64,000 bases of DNA from assembly GCF_008195825.1 (NCBI RefSeq), contig NZ_CP043329.1, positions 1,488,001-1,552,000 of the forward strand, read 5' to 3'. Of this stretch, positions 17,250-26,716 are shown piece after piece (the stretch's first letter is position 1; every line of letters begins with the position of its first letter). The position numbers and the translations under genes were made by a program. The notes beneath the pieces are model-generated. The model was not told the origin of the DNA. It ran no database searches and worked only from the letters and a program-made list of their open reading frames with translations. The stretch is from Pedobacter aquae (GTDB lineage Bacteria > Bacteroidota > Bacteroidia > Sphingobacteriales > Sphingobacteriaceae).

Positions 17250-19373
17250 TTAAAACATCTTCTTAAAACCCTCGCTCCTTACTTTCCAAGTGCCATCTTT
17301 GGGAAAACCTATGTTTGGCGTTTCTTGTCCATCCCAACCTGCACACATTAAAGCTACTGCTGTTAATAAGCCTCCGTTTCCGGGAAGGTAAATCCTTAAT
17401 CTATCATCTTGATAATTATGGCCATTTACTAAATAAGTATTGGTTTTTATGGGCATCAATAAAGCATCTATAGCTATATTTGGCATGTTTAAACGGGCTG
17501 CTGTCATGGCGGTCATCGGGAAATCCCAGCCCCAAGTATCATTCCAACTCCAATCTTTTAGGATAAGCTCAAAAGTATTTTTCATGATGGTTGTATCTAC
17601 CATACCTGTTTGGGGTAGCATCCCAAAAGCACCTAAAACAGAAGGATGATCGGTTTTATATTCTGGATTGGTATAAGAATCTGTTGCACTTTCTGTAGCT
17701 AAATAAACATGGTTTTGAACGGGTAGCGGCGCTAAATTATTCATCACCATATTCCACTTTTCATTTTCGGGTAAGCCTAAGCGTTTCCTCCAAGTTTGAG
17801 CAGTTTGTAAAGCCCATTTCCAGTAACAAAGCTCATAAGTAGGATTAAAAGTTTCCTCGGCTTTAAAACGTTCTTGTGCAGGTATCAAAACCGGGCCTAA
17901 ATCGTACTTTTTTGTTTTAGGATTAAGGTGCGCAAAAGAAGCCATAAAATCTGCAGTAGCAAAAACTAAATCTTTATAGCGATGTAAAATGCTATCACTA
18001 GGTTGATCTCTGTACAATAACTCGGTAAAAGTAATGGGGTGTGGCTGTTGCCAAATTAACATAGCACCAACGCTTGAAGGGACTTCTGCACCTTCATTAT
18101 CTGTCATTTTTTGCCACCTCACACCATCAAAACCTTGCCTTTGGGCGATAGCTTTTGCGCCTTCTTTTACGTTGAAATACCAATCGGTACTTTTTCTTAA
18201 AATATCTGCTCTTCCCCATAAAGCAAAATGTACCGCATGCCACCAATGCATTTCTAAATGGGGTTTTCCAAACCAGCTATTGTAAGTTAAGCCCGTTTCT
18301 TGTGGCGGGTAATTACCAGCACATTGTATTTTGGTAAGGTATTGTGATAAAATAATTCTTCTTTCCAACTCTTTAGCTCTGGTATCTGTACTGCCAGAAA
18401 AATCTACGGCAGCACCACTTTGCCAAAAGTCTTCCCAAGCGTTTAAGTTGTTTTCCTTTAGCTCTTGAAAAGCTATGGATTGAAAATCATTTGTTTGAGA
18501 AAATCTTACAGAAAACTCAAATGAAGCCATTGATACAGCCGGACTCAGCACAAACTCATGCTTATTTTGCTCTTTCAATTGTGCTTTACCACTCCAATCT
18601 AAACTTGTGAAATAGCTACTTCCTTGTAATTGATGCTTAATAGATGAAGTAGAAATGGTTTTCTTAATGATTTGGGTTTGATGTTTCTCTGCCTCCCCGT
18701 AATAGTTACCCACATCTGCCCACTGCCCGTTTGGATATGGAAATTTCAACCTTACTTTTAAACGCCCTTTAGCAATTAAAGCAGATTGAACGCTAACCAA
18801 AACGCCATCTTCATTTTGGTTAGCTATGGTTTTAACCTGTACTTTTTCACCGTCAACTTCATATAAAGAGCTAATGATTCCTGTATACATGTTTAATTCT
18901 TGATGGATACTTTTGATAGCAGAAATACCAAGCTCTTTACCTTCTTTATCATAAAATAAGAAGCCTAAATTACCTAGTTGCAAACGGTGTTTATTTTGTC
19001 TAAACCAATTTGAAGCTTCTTTGGCTTTCGCCGATGTATTGTTTTGAACAGCATAAGTAACCGCTCTACCATATTGCTGATAAGCTTTAAAACTGTTTTC
19101 TAATTGATGACCAGCTGTATTTTTAAAGCTATCCCATGCCCATTCTGCCTGTGTACCAAGTGGCACACCTTCAGCATAAAAATCCGGAAAAGTTTGTAAG
19201 CCGGTAACATCAACCGTCATAGCAAATTTGCCATTACCAACCGTTAAAGACGCTAAAGCATCTGCATGTTCTATTTTTACAGTATGGCGCTCTACCAAAG
19301 CTTTACGATCTATTTTTTGTGCAAAAGATGAAGAGACACAGAACAAAATCGCTACAATGCTAAAGAACTTCAT
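17250..19373 (-). CDS. Secreted (alpha/alpha)6-barrel glycosidase-like protein, family not assigned
   Basis: A 707-residue protein with a signal peptide (cleavage near SSFAQ). It starts like GH65/GH95-type enzymes with an N-terminal super-beta-sandwich (ADALASLTVGNGKFAMTVDVTG) and continues as a six-hairpin barrel (LQTAQTWRKRL, WNDTWGWDFPMTAMTAARL). Candidate active-site stretches are GLTYNSWFGKPHLEMHWWH, LIPAQERFKAEETFNPTYE and GHNYQDDRLRIYLPGNG. I do not recognise a named CAZy family; it is closest in layout to clan GH-L and GH95 proteins. Its ATG overlaps the GH28 stop codon (TAATG), and it is the last gene of the GH106-GH2-GH28 operon, so a role in rhamnogalacturonan side-chain or terminal-sugar removal is inferred. 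Confidence 0.7.
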   Translation of the reverse strand: MKFFSIVAILFCVSSSFAQKIDRKALVERHTVKIEHADALASLTVGNGKFAMTVDVTGLQTFPDFYAEGVPLGTQAEWAWDSFKNTAGHQLENSFKAYQQYGRAVTYAVQNNTSAKAKEASNWFRQNKHRLQLGNLGFLFYDKEGKELGISAIKSIHQELNMYTGIISSLYEVDGEKVQVKTIANQNEDGVLVSVQSALIAKGRLKVRLKFPYPNGQWADVGNYYGEAEKHQTQIIKKTISTSSIKHQLQGSSYFTSLDWSGKAQLKEQNKHEFVLSPAVSMASFEFSVRFSQTNDFQSIAFQELKENNLNAWEDFWQSGAAVDFSGSTDTRAKELERRIILSQYLTKIQCAGNYPPQETGLTYNSWFGKPHLEMHWWHAVHFALWGRADILRKSTDWYFNVKEGAKAIAQRQGFDGVRWQKMTDNEGAEVPSSVGAMLIWQQPHPITFTELLYRDQPSDSILHRYKDLVFATADFMASFAHLNPKTKKYDLGPVLIPAQERFKAEETFNPTYELCYWKWALQTAQTWRKRLGLPENEKWNMVMNNLAPLPVQNHVYLATESATDSYTNPEYKTDHPSVLGAFGMLPQTGMVDTTIMKNTFELILKDWSWNDTWGWDFPMTAMTAARLNMPNIAIDALLMPIKTNTYLVNGHNYQDDRLRIYLPGNGGLLTAVALMCAGWDGQETPNIGFPKDGTWKVRSEGFKKMF

Positions 19374-20800
19374 TACTTAAAATTTACTTCGTTAGATTTT
19401 TCAACTTTTACTTTTGAATTGTCTTTAGCTTTAATAATGATATTTTTAAGTGTCCAGTCTTTGGCATAAGTTATAGTACCAGCCATTTCAACCTCCAAAT
19501 TAACATTGGTAAAAGTAAAATTCTCTACCGGCGAGCCTTCTAAACCCGCAACATTAAACGCTCTTTTAACACCTACACCTTGTACATTGCTGATATGTAT
19601 ATTCCTAAAAACCGGGATACCTTTTTCCGCAGGCTCTACCCTATTTAGCATTTTTTGCCAATGTACAGGCACTTCATCATATTTATACTCTTTGGGTAAA
19701 GTAGAATAGCTGTAAGTAGGATTCCAATTTTTACCAATTTGGAAGGCAACTGTTACGCTATCCATTTTTAGATTTTTGAGGTAGATATTTTCTACACCAC
19801 CGCCACGCGTTAAGGCCGATTTGATATTTACTCCATTTGAAGTACCTAAGCCAGTTAAATTTTTGGCTAAGATGTTTCTAATCATCCCTGATGTTTCACT
19901 ACCAAAAGTGATTAAGCCTGCACCACGCCTTGCAATATTATTTTGGATAACCACATATTCTGTTGGGCGATTTACCCTTAAACCATCCCAATCTCTACCG
20001 GCTTTTAAGCAAAAATTATCATCATTACAGTCGATATCACAATTTTGTACCAATACCCACGATGAAGAATCAATATCAACACCATCTGTACTTGGGCCTT
20101 TACCTTTGGTATTATTTCTAATGATTAAACCATCAACCGTTACATAAGTACTGTATAAAACTTGTACGCTCCAAAAGCCGGCTTCACGAATGTTAAAGCC
20201 TTTCAATTCTATATTTTGGCTGCTTTGTACCAATATGGTTCTTGGTCTTTTAGCATCGTAATCTACAATCCAGCGTAAACCTTTGGGCTCATAAGCTTTA
20301 CGCATAGTCCAATATAAATCCCAAAAAACTTTTCCTCTTCCGTTAATAATACCGCTACCTGTAATAGCAGCATTTTTTTGCTCTATAATATTTACCAAAG
20401 CTGCTGGCCATTTCATCTCCATACCTGCAACACGAGTATCAATCAAAGGATAATCTTCTATATTTTGGCTACCCATAAGTTCTACATCGGCATCAATCAT
20501 CAATTTAACACCGCTTTTAACAAATAGAGAACCTGTAAGGTATTTACCAGGCAATAATTTAACCACGCCGCCACCTGCTTTTTCACAAGCATCTATAGCT
20601 TGTTGTATAGCTTTGGTGCTTAAAAAAGTTGTATCGGCCTTAGCGCCATAGCTATTGGCTACGAACTCTTGTTTCTTAAATTTAAGTTTAGGAGAACCTA
20701 CTTTTTTTGCCCAAGATGGGTCTTTTTCTCCGGCGAAAGTCGAAAAACTTAAAGATAAAAAAGCAAGTAATGTATATATTTTGATGGTATTAATTTTCAT
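19373..20800 (-). CDS. GH28 polygalacturonase-family hydrolase
   Basis: A 475-residue secreted right-handed beta-helix enzyme. The catalytic Asp cluster appears as STDGVDIDSS and CNDDNFCLKAGRD. The GHG motif of classical polygalacturonases is replaced by GLITFGSETSG and the RIK motif by GVNIKSALTRGGG, as in exo-acting or rhamnogalacturonan-directed members. Expected substrates are galacturonides from homogalacturonan or the RG-I backbone. It begins with a signal peptide (LLAFLSLSFSTFAGE). It lies 23 bases after the GH2 stop and is translationally coupled to the following gene. Confidence 0.88.
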   Translation of the reverse strand: MKINTIKIYTLLAFLSLSFSTFAGEKDPSWAKKVGSPKLKFKKQEFVANSYGAKADTTFLSTKAIQQAIDACEKAGGGVVKLLPGKYLTGSLFVKSGVKLMIDADVELMGSQNIEDYPLIDTRVAGMEMKWPAALVNIIEQKNAAITGSGIINGRGKVFWDLYWTMRKAYEPKGLRWIVDYDAKRPRTILVQSSQNIELKGFNIREAGFWSVQVLYSTYVTVDGLIIRNNTKGKGPSTDGVDIDSSSWVLVQNCDIDCNDDNFCLKAGRDWDGLRVNRPTEYVVIQNNIARRGAGLITFGSETSGMIRNILAKNLTGLGTSNGVNIKSALTRGGGVENIYLKNLKMDSVTVAFQIGKNWNPTYSYSTLPKEYKYDEVPVHWQKMLNRVEPAEKGIPVFRNIHISNVQGVGVKRAFNVAGLEGSPVENFTFTNVNLEVEMAGTITYAKDWTLKNIIIKAKDNSKVKVEKSNEVNFK

Positions 20801-20823
20801 TATTAAAGTTTTAAATTCTGCTA

Positions 20824-23670
20824 TTAATCTGTTAAGATATTCACTTTAGGCATCACAAAATTGTTTGGCTTGTCTGATGGTTCTAAACCAAAAAAGAAGT
20901 ATAAAGTACGTTTTTGCTCGCCTGTAAATTCATTCATTTCTCCGGCTGGGCCGTACATCTGCGGACGAGGTGTAATTCTTAAACCCAATTTACTTCCCAC
21001 GGCTGGTATACCTTCCAGAAAAGAAATATCACCAACGGGCAAAGCTGGATGTGGCTGCATGCCAGATAAACCATAAAAATCAAACAATCTCACAAATAAA
21101 TCTTCTTGTGGTGTAGCAATGGTAAATTTCCCTTCTACGGTATTCATTTGCAACCAAGTGATGTTTGAATAATAACCCTTAAATTCTGGAAAAACCCACG
21201 GAGCAGAACCTGTTTGGGTATTATTATTAAAATTCTCCCATGTATTATAGGTAACACCTTGTAAACGGTTTTTCCAAACTCTAAATGGTCCTTTACCTAA
21301 AAATTTAGCCCCTAAAACATAATTTTCCGGATAATTGAAGCTGATACCTGCAAAAGGATACTTTCCGTTTAAAGCAAAGCTATAATCCATTTGTAGCCAA
21401 CCGCTTGGGTACATGGTGTATGTAACAGTTTTCATATCGCCCGTGTATTGTACCTCTACTATGGCTTTATCACCTTCTTCGCGGTAAGCTATTTTAGAAA
21501 AAGCAGCATTACCACTTACCAAAACTGGTCCGTCTCTAAAAGATATAGCTGCGCTTTTATCATTAGCTAAAGCAGACAATCTACCTGTGTTTTTACTAAA
21601 GCTTACGCTGATTTCGCCACCTTTTAAAGTAATTAAGCTATCTTTTTCTGTAACTGTTGCTTTTGCACTTAACTTACTTTTTAACAGCGGGTTAATGAGG
21701 TTTTCATTGGTTTGGATTTTCCATACCCAACGGTAAATTTCCTCGCCATGTTGGTCTTTTGCGGTAAGGGCTAAAGCCTGATAGCTTTTCCAATCGGCCG
21801 CTAGAGGGATCTGAAAGCTACCTTTTTCAAAAGGTTCTAGGTTTGGCGCTATGGCAGTGCCACTTTTTAAAACTTTATAACCTGCTGTTTTATCTTCCGG
21901 AAGGTTAAAATTTAAAAGTTCCCAGCTTAATTTACAGGTATTTAAGTTGGTGAAATTGTATCGGTTTTCTACCTCAATTTTACCATCAAAATTGTCAGGC
22001 AGCTTTTGAAGCACTATTTTAAAAGGCGAGTATATTTCTTTAATAGCATTGTAGCTACCCTCTTTTTCGCGGTGTGGGCCCAATAAACCATCCGGAGCGT
22101 TAACGCCATTGGCATCTAACATCCCATTTCTATCGGTACGTACAATGGCTTCATCGGCGAAAGCCCAAATAAAACCGCCAGCACCTTTTTTGGCATTCCA
22201 ATGCAAATCCCACATATCAGACAAACCAGCTGCACCAGCGCCATCATCTTGAGCATGCATAAATTCTGTTGGCATGTAAATATTGGTATCGGCAAGTATT
22301 TTTTGAGTACTGTTATAATCTTCGTAGTGATTGCAATCTATACCGTTAATGGCATTACCTGGTCTGTGGTGACCATGAATAACCGTACGTTTTGATAAAT
22401 CATACTTAGCGTAATCATCAATTAAACTAAAGTTATGGCCGCCTTCATTTCCATTGCTCCAAAATAAAATAGATGGATGATTAGCGTCTCTTATCACCAT
22501 TTCTTTTACCAAAGGCTCGCCTGCTTTTGTACTGTAAGCTTTTTGCCAACCCGCTAATTCATCTAAAACATATAAACCTAAAGAATCGCAATAGTTTAAG
22601 AAGGCTTTATCTGGCGGATAGTGCGAGCACCTTACTGCGTTCATATTCATACCTTTGATTAGTTTTACATCTTGTAAATCTAATCTAGCATTTACGCTTC
22701 TACCTGTTTCTGGCCACCAAACATGCCTATTAACACCTTTTAACTTGATTTTCTTACCATTCACATAAATACCATCTTGCTTTCTTACCTCAATGGTTCT
22801 GAAACCAAACCTATCTTGTGTTTGATGAATGTTTTTTCCTGCTTGGCTTATATAGGTTTTCACCTGATAAAGATGTGGTGTTTCTGCTGTCCATAAAGCC
22901 GGATTTTTAACTGTTGTTTTTAGAGTAACAACAGAATCTGCTTGACTATTGATTTGCTTTGTAGTAGCTACCAGATTGCCTTTTAAATCGCTAATTTCTG
23001 CAATTATTTCTGCACCTTTTAAGGGGTTCTTAAGGTTCACATTCATGGAAAAACTACCATCCGCTTTAGCGTCTATAGCTGTCCAATCTATATGCTGTTT
23101 TGGCGATGCAGCTAAGTAAACCGGACGGTAAATACCACCAAAAATCCAGTAATCTGCTAAACGCTCTGCATTATTTACAGAGTTATCGGCAGACATTTTA
23201 CTTACTGTAACTTCTAATAAATTAGCTTGACCATATTTTAGCTTATCGCTGATGTTATACTTAAATCTATAAAAAGAACCTTGATGAATTGCCCCGGCAG
23301 ATTTGCCGTTAACTTTCACTTCGGTATCTGTCATAGAGCCTTCAAAAACGATGTAAACATCTTTTCCCTTCCAAGCTGCTGGTACGGTAAACTGATGTTT
23401 ATACAAGCCTTTTTCATCGGCAAAACGAAAGTTTTTACCGTAAGTAACATAATCTCTTCCGTAATTATATTCGCCAAAACCTTGTTGCTCCCAATGTCCA
23501 GGAACGTTAATTTTTGTCCAAAAACCTGCTTTTCTACCTCCAGTACACCAAAAATCCCAAGCTACGGTTTGTTCATTATCTTTACCAGATAGGTATTGGA
23601 TTTGCGTTTGGGTTTGCGCAAAGCTTTGCAAGGCGCAAAAGGTTAAAAAGCATAAAAATAAGTTCTTCAT
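20824..23670 (-). CDS. GH2 beta-galactosidase-like glycosidase
   Basis: A 948-residue secreted enzyme. Order: signal peptide, sugar-binding domain (WTKINVPGHWEQQGFGEYNYG), Ig-like domain, TIM barrel (VNRHVWWPETGRSV, MNAVRCSHYPPDKAFLNYCD) and long C-terminal sandwich domains. The acid/base Glu is in LFWSNGNEGGHN and the nucleophile is probably the Glu in YMPTEFMHAQDDG. Family 2 covers beta-galactosidases, beta-glucuronidases and others, and several members act on RG-I or RG-II side chains. It follows GH106 by 12 bases, so release of a beta-linked sugar exposed by, or exposing, rhamnose is plausible. Confidence 0.88.
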   Translation of the reverse strand: MKNLFLCFLTFCALQSFAQTQTQIQYLSGKDNEQTVAWDFWCTGGRKAGFWTKINVPGHWEQQGFGEYNYGRDYVTYGKNFRFADEKGLYKHQFTVPAAWKGKDVYIVFEGSMTDTEVKVNGKSAGAIHQGSFYRFKYNISDKLKYGQANLLEVTVSKMSADNSVNNAERLADYWIFGGIYRPVYLAASPKQHIDWTAIDAKADGSFSMNVNLKNPLKGAEIIAEISDLKGNLVATTKQINSQADSVVTLKTTVKNPALWTAETPHLYQVKTYISQAGKNIHQTQDRFGFRTIEVRKQDGIYVNGKKIKLKGVNRHVWWPETGRSVNARLDLQDVKLIKGMNMNAVRCSHYPPDKAFLNYCDSLGLYVLDELAGWQKAYSTKAGEPLVKEMVIRDANHPSILFWSNGNEGGHNFSLIDDYAKYDLSKRTVIHGHHRPGNAINGIDCNHYEDYNSTQKILADTNIYMPTEFMHAQDDGAGAAGLSDMWDLHWNAKKGAGGFIWAFADEAIVRTDRNGMLDANGVNAPDGLLGPHREKEGSYNAIKEIYSPFKIVLQKLPDNFDGKIEVENRYNFTNLNTCKLSWELLNFNLPEDKTAGYKVLKSGTAIAPNLEPFEKGSFQIPLAADWKSYQALALTAKDQHGEEIYRWVWKIQTNENLINPLLKSKLSAKATVTEKDSLITLKGGEISVSFSKNTGRLSALANDKSAAISFRDGPVLVSGNAAFSKIAYREEGDKAIVEVQYTGDMKTVTYTMYPSGWLQMDYSFALNGKYPFAGISFNYPENYVLGAKFLGKGPFRVWKNRLQGVTYNTWENFNNNTQTGSAPWVFPEFKGYYSNITWLQMNTVEGKFTIATPQEDLFVRLFDFYGLSGMQPHPALPVGDISFLEGIPAVGSKLGLRITPRPQMYGPAGEMNEFTGEQKRTLYFFFGLEPSDKPNNFVMPKVNILTD

Positions 23671-23682
23671 CTTGATGAAATG

Positions 23683-26535
23683 TTAGGGCTTAAAATGCGT
23701 TAACGGTATTAAAGAAACCTGACTGGTTAAGCCAGAAGGTTTAGGCTGCCAATTTTTAGCAGTAAATAAACCATCGGCACCGCGGTTTTCTGGCAACCTT
23801 GATGACATATTGATATTGTAGAATATCTTATAATTCTGGTTGGTTTTATCCATCCATGATGCTCTGTTTGCCATACCGTTAGCCACTTGAATTTCTAAAA
23901 TATTTTTTTTCTGGATTTTAGAAGCAGGAATTTCTAACTTATAATCTGGACCTATTAAAGTAGCCAATAACTCGCCGTTAAGGATAACTTTAGCGCTTTG
24001 TTCTACCTTGCCTAAGTCTAACAAATAAAAATCCGCTTTAGCTTTTGGCTGTTTAAATGAAGTGGTATAAGCGGCTGTTCCTGAGAATTTCTCGTAATCT
24101 GCACCGTTAACTGTCCAAGATTTTAGCTCTTTTAATACCAAAGGTTGAGGCAAAACAGGTCCGCCTTTAATGAACGTTACTTTCCACTCGTTACCTAACG
24201 AAATTGCGTTTCCTGCTGCTTTAGCATAAGGATAGCTAGTTTCATTAATCTCATTATCAAAAGTTTGTAGGATGCAGCTTTCGCCTTTCTTTAACTGCAA
24301 ATAAACCTGTGTGCCTTTAGCATCTTGACGGATAGCGGCATAACCTTTTTCGCCCGTCATAGGGTTAAATAATGCTACGCTATTGGCTTTGGTATTGATA
24401 TTAACCCAAGTATCTACAGCTGCTGCACTTTCATTTAAAATGAAATAATATTTACCACCTTCGTAAGACCTACGTATGGTTGATAAACCTTGTATCTTCA
24501 TGGTTTCTGCTTTTATCTGCGCAGCATCCATTAAAGCAGGTATTTCATCGCTTATTATAATGCTTCCTTTACCCACCAAGGCTTTCTTTAATTTACCGTT
24601 TTGCTGAAACTGAAGTAAACCCAAAACATCTTTAAAAGCCTTTTGTCTTTCTGCTAAGTTTGCTAAGCCCGGTACATCTTGAGGTAAGCTTTTATAAAAT
24701 GTGATGTTAGCACCAGCATCGGCAAGTTTTAACAATTGCTGAATGGTTTCTAAAGGCATAAACTCTGCCGCAGGCACTAGAATGGTTTTATAGCTTATAT
24801 CGGCAGTTTTAATTTGGTTGTTGGCTACGCTTGTAGCTAATATTTGCTTATCAGAAATATAATCAAAGGCATAACCGCTTTTGTTTAGGCTAGTAGCAAC
24901 ATGTTCAAAAGGTGTATTTTTAAAGCCATGTTCTATACCGTCATAATGTCTGATGATAGCTTTTTCTCTTTCTGCATAAGAATCTGCCATTGGCAAATAC
25001 AAGAGAATATCATTATCTGCTTTTCCTTTTTGTAAGAAAGATTGAGAACGAGCCACATAGTTGTTTAAGGCCGAAAAATCATCCCAAAAACTATTGTTTG
25101 GCGTAAAATGAACAGCTGCATAAAATATCCACCCTGGCCAAGCAGCATCTTTTGGAGTGTAATTAGCTCCATGATAAAAATTATGGTTGATACCACCTAG
25201 GAGAAATACATCTAAAGCTTTTTTAACATCACTAAGGCTAGACAAGAAATGGTCGTTCTCCCATGTTGCCGCTTCTGATGAGGATAATAATTTACCCGTT
25301 ACATGTGCCGCAGAGGAAGCAAATTTTACTCTTAAAATATCTGTTCCTTCTGCTTCAGGAATATCTGTTGCAGCATATAAATCTAAAATATTAGCTGGCG
25401 AACCATGTGCTTGGTTACGGATAAGTTTACCTTTTCCTTGCGCCCATTTATGCCAAGCTTCGGTATAATTTTCTAGTAAAAGGTCTGATATGGTTTGACG
25501 ATAATCTATCAAAACTCTGGTTGCTTGCAGTTTATCATCTGTAGCGCCAAAAAGAGCTGGAAGAAAATTTCTTAAATCATAGCCTCTTCTGGTTTTAAAC
25601 TCGGTAAGGAAATCTGGTGTCCAACTGGCTTCGCCAAAAGCATCATCAACCTCGTAAGAATCATTAAAAAATGCTCTTAGGTAAGATAAATCATAACCGT
25701 TAAAAGCTTTATCAAAATAGCTTAAATAATTTTCGGTAGCTTTTAAAGAAAAATGATCTATGGCATAACCCTCGCCACCGGGGCCGGCTCTTTCAACCAT
25801 TTTACCATGTAAACCTTGGAAAAGCGCATATAAAGTCCAGTTACCTTTACCTTTTGGAGCCGTCCAATTTAATTGCCCTTGTTGGTCTAGCTTATCGGTT
25901 AAATCTAAAATTTCTCCTTTGGTAGAATAGCCAATTAAGGTTTGAGCTTTAAGTTTTTTAGGATACCTTACCTGATCAAAAGCATGTAATTGCAAATTTT
26001 CATTAGCGGTTATAGGTTCTTTTATTTTATCGATACTGATTTTCTCGCCTACAATTCTTAAAACCGTTTTTTGGTCGTACAATACAGGCGTACTTAACTT
26101 TTCGCCTTCTTTTAAGGTATAGGTTTGAGGAGCAAAATATTTACTAGCATCTTCATCTTTAACCCATGGGCCGCCAAATGGCCAGCCAGATGCTTGTGCC
26201 ATATCTATACCTAAATCTAACTTTTTAGCTGTTTTTAAGGTATAAGTTAGCATATCCATCCATTTAGGTGATGTAAAATTGATAAACTTACTTTCCTGTC
26301 CTTTTACACCATAAATTGGTGTAATTTCTAAACCACCTAAACCAGCTTTTTGGTATTGATTTAACATCCAGGAAAGGTTAGCTGTATCTACAGCACTACC
26401 CTCCCACCACCATCTTGTCCATGGTTTAGTTTGTTGGGTAATTTGTGGCCACGTAGGCTGGTTCTGAGCAAATAATGGTGATAATGCCCCACTAAAAAAT
26501 AAGGCTAAAGCAATTTTCTTGTATGGTTTTTTCAT
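23683..26535 (-). CDS. GH106 alpha-L-rhamnosidase
   Basis: A 950-residue secreted enzyme that removes terminal alpha-L-rhamnose. The start of the mature protein is typical of GH106: TKPWTRWWWEGSAVDTANLSW, then AGLGGLEITPIYGVKG and DMAQASGWPFGGPWV. The barrel continues with AFFNDSYEVDDAFGEASWTPD, whose Glu is a candidate catalytic residue, and SSSEAATWENDHFLSSL. The C-terminal part is a galactose-binding-like beta-sandwich (LDLGKVEQSAKVILNGE). It is the first gene of a four-gene operon under promoter d. Substrates in this context would be RG-I backbone oligosaccharides or rhamnose caps of side chains. Confidence 0.92.
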   Translation of the reverse strand: MKKPYKKIALALFFSGALSPLFAQNQPTWPQITQQTKPWTRWWWEGSAVDTANLSWMLNQYQKAGLGGLEITPIYGVKGQESKFINFTSPKWMDMLTYTLKTAKKLDLGIDMAQASGWPFGGPWVKDEDASKYFAPQTYTLKEGEKLSTPVLYDQKTVLRIVGEKISIDKIKEPITANENLQLHAFDQVRYPKKLKAQTLIGYSTKGEILDLTDKLDQQGQLNWTAPKGKGNWTLYALFQGLHGKMVERAGPGGEGYAIDHFSLKATENYLSYFDKAFNGYDLSYLRAFFNDSYEVDDAFGEASWTPDFLTEFKTRRGYDLRNFLPALFGATDDKLQATRVLIDYRQTISDLLLENYTEAWHKWAQGKGKLIRNQAHGSPANILDLYAATDIPEAEGTDILRVKFASSAAHVTGKLLSSSEAATWENDHFLSSLSDVKKALDVFLLGGINHNFYHGANYTPKDAAWPGWIFYAAVHFTPNNSFWDDFSALNNYVARSQSFLQKGKADNDILLYLPMADSYAEREKAIIRHYDGIEHGFKNTPFEHVATSLNKSGYAFDYISDKQILATSVANNQIKTADISYKTILVPAAEFMPLETIQQLLKLADAGANITFYKSLPQDVPGLANLAERQKAFKDVLGLLQFQQNGKLKKALVGKGSIIISDEIPALMDAAQIKAETMKIQGLSTIRRSYEGGKYYFILNESAAAVDTWVNINTKANSVALFNPMTGEKGYAAIRQDAKGTQVYLQLKKGESCILQTFDNEINETSYPYAKAAGNAISLGNEWKVTFIKGGPVLPQPLVLKELKSWTVNGADYEKFSGTAAYTTSFKQPKAKADFYLLDLGKVEQSAKVILNGELLATLIGPDYKLEIPASKIQKKNILEIQVANGMANRASWMDKTNQNYKIFYNINMSSRLPENRGADGLFTAKNWQPKPSGLTSQVSLIPLTHFKP

Positions 26536-26593
26536 AATCTAGTAATCGAAGCAATTAAAACAGCGATTTAAAACGCTAAAAGGTTTCATCATC

Positions 26594-26611
26594 AAGCTTG
26601 TATACAAGCTT
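26594..26611. repeat. 18-bp perfect palindrome in the GH106 leader
   Basis: AAGCTTGTATACAAGCTT is fully self-complementary and lies between promoter d and the GH106 start, about 58 bases before the ATG. In RNA it would form a short hairpin near the 5' end. A palindrome of the same length stands at a similar distance before the gene at 45023. It could be a protein site or an mRNA-stabilising hairpin. Confidence 0.5.
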
Positions 26612-26647
26612 ATTTAATGCTTTGATAATTGGTTAAAATCTATTCTT

Positions 26648-26692
26648 CTAAAATAGGCTATTTTATATATTCACCTATCCTGCTGTGTCCTG
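26648..26692 (-). promoter_or_regulatory. CAGG-repeat composite promoter, unit d (GH106 operon)
   Basis: The minus-strand site CAGGACACAGCAGGATAG has both half-sites intact, with TATTTTAG exactly 27 bases from the start of the second. The leader to the GH106 ATG is about 105 bases. The operon reads through to the gene ending at 17250. Confidence 0.82.
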
Positions 26693-26716
26693 AGGAAAGA
26701 ATAAAAAGCTATTTAA

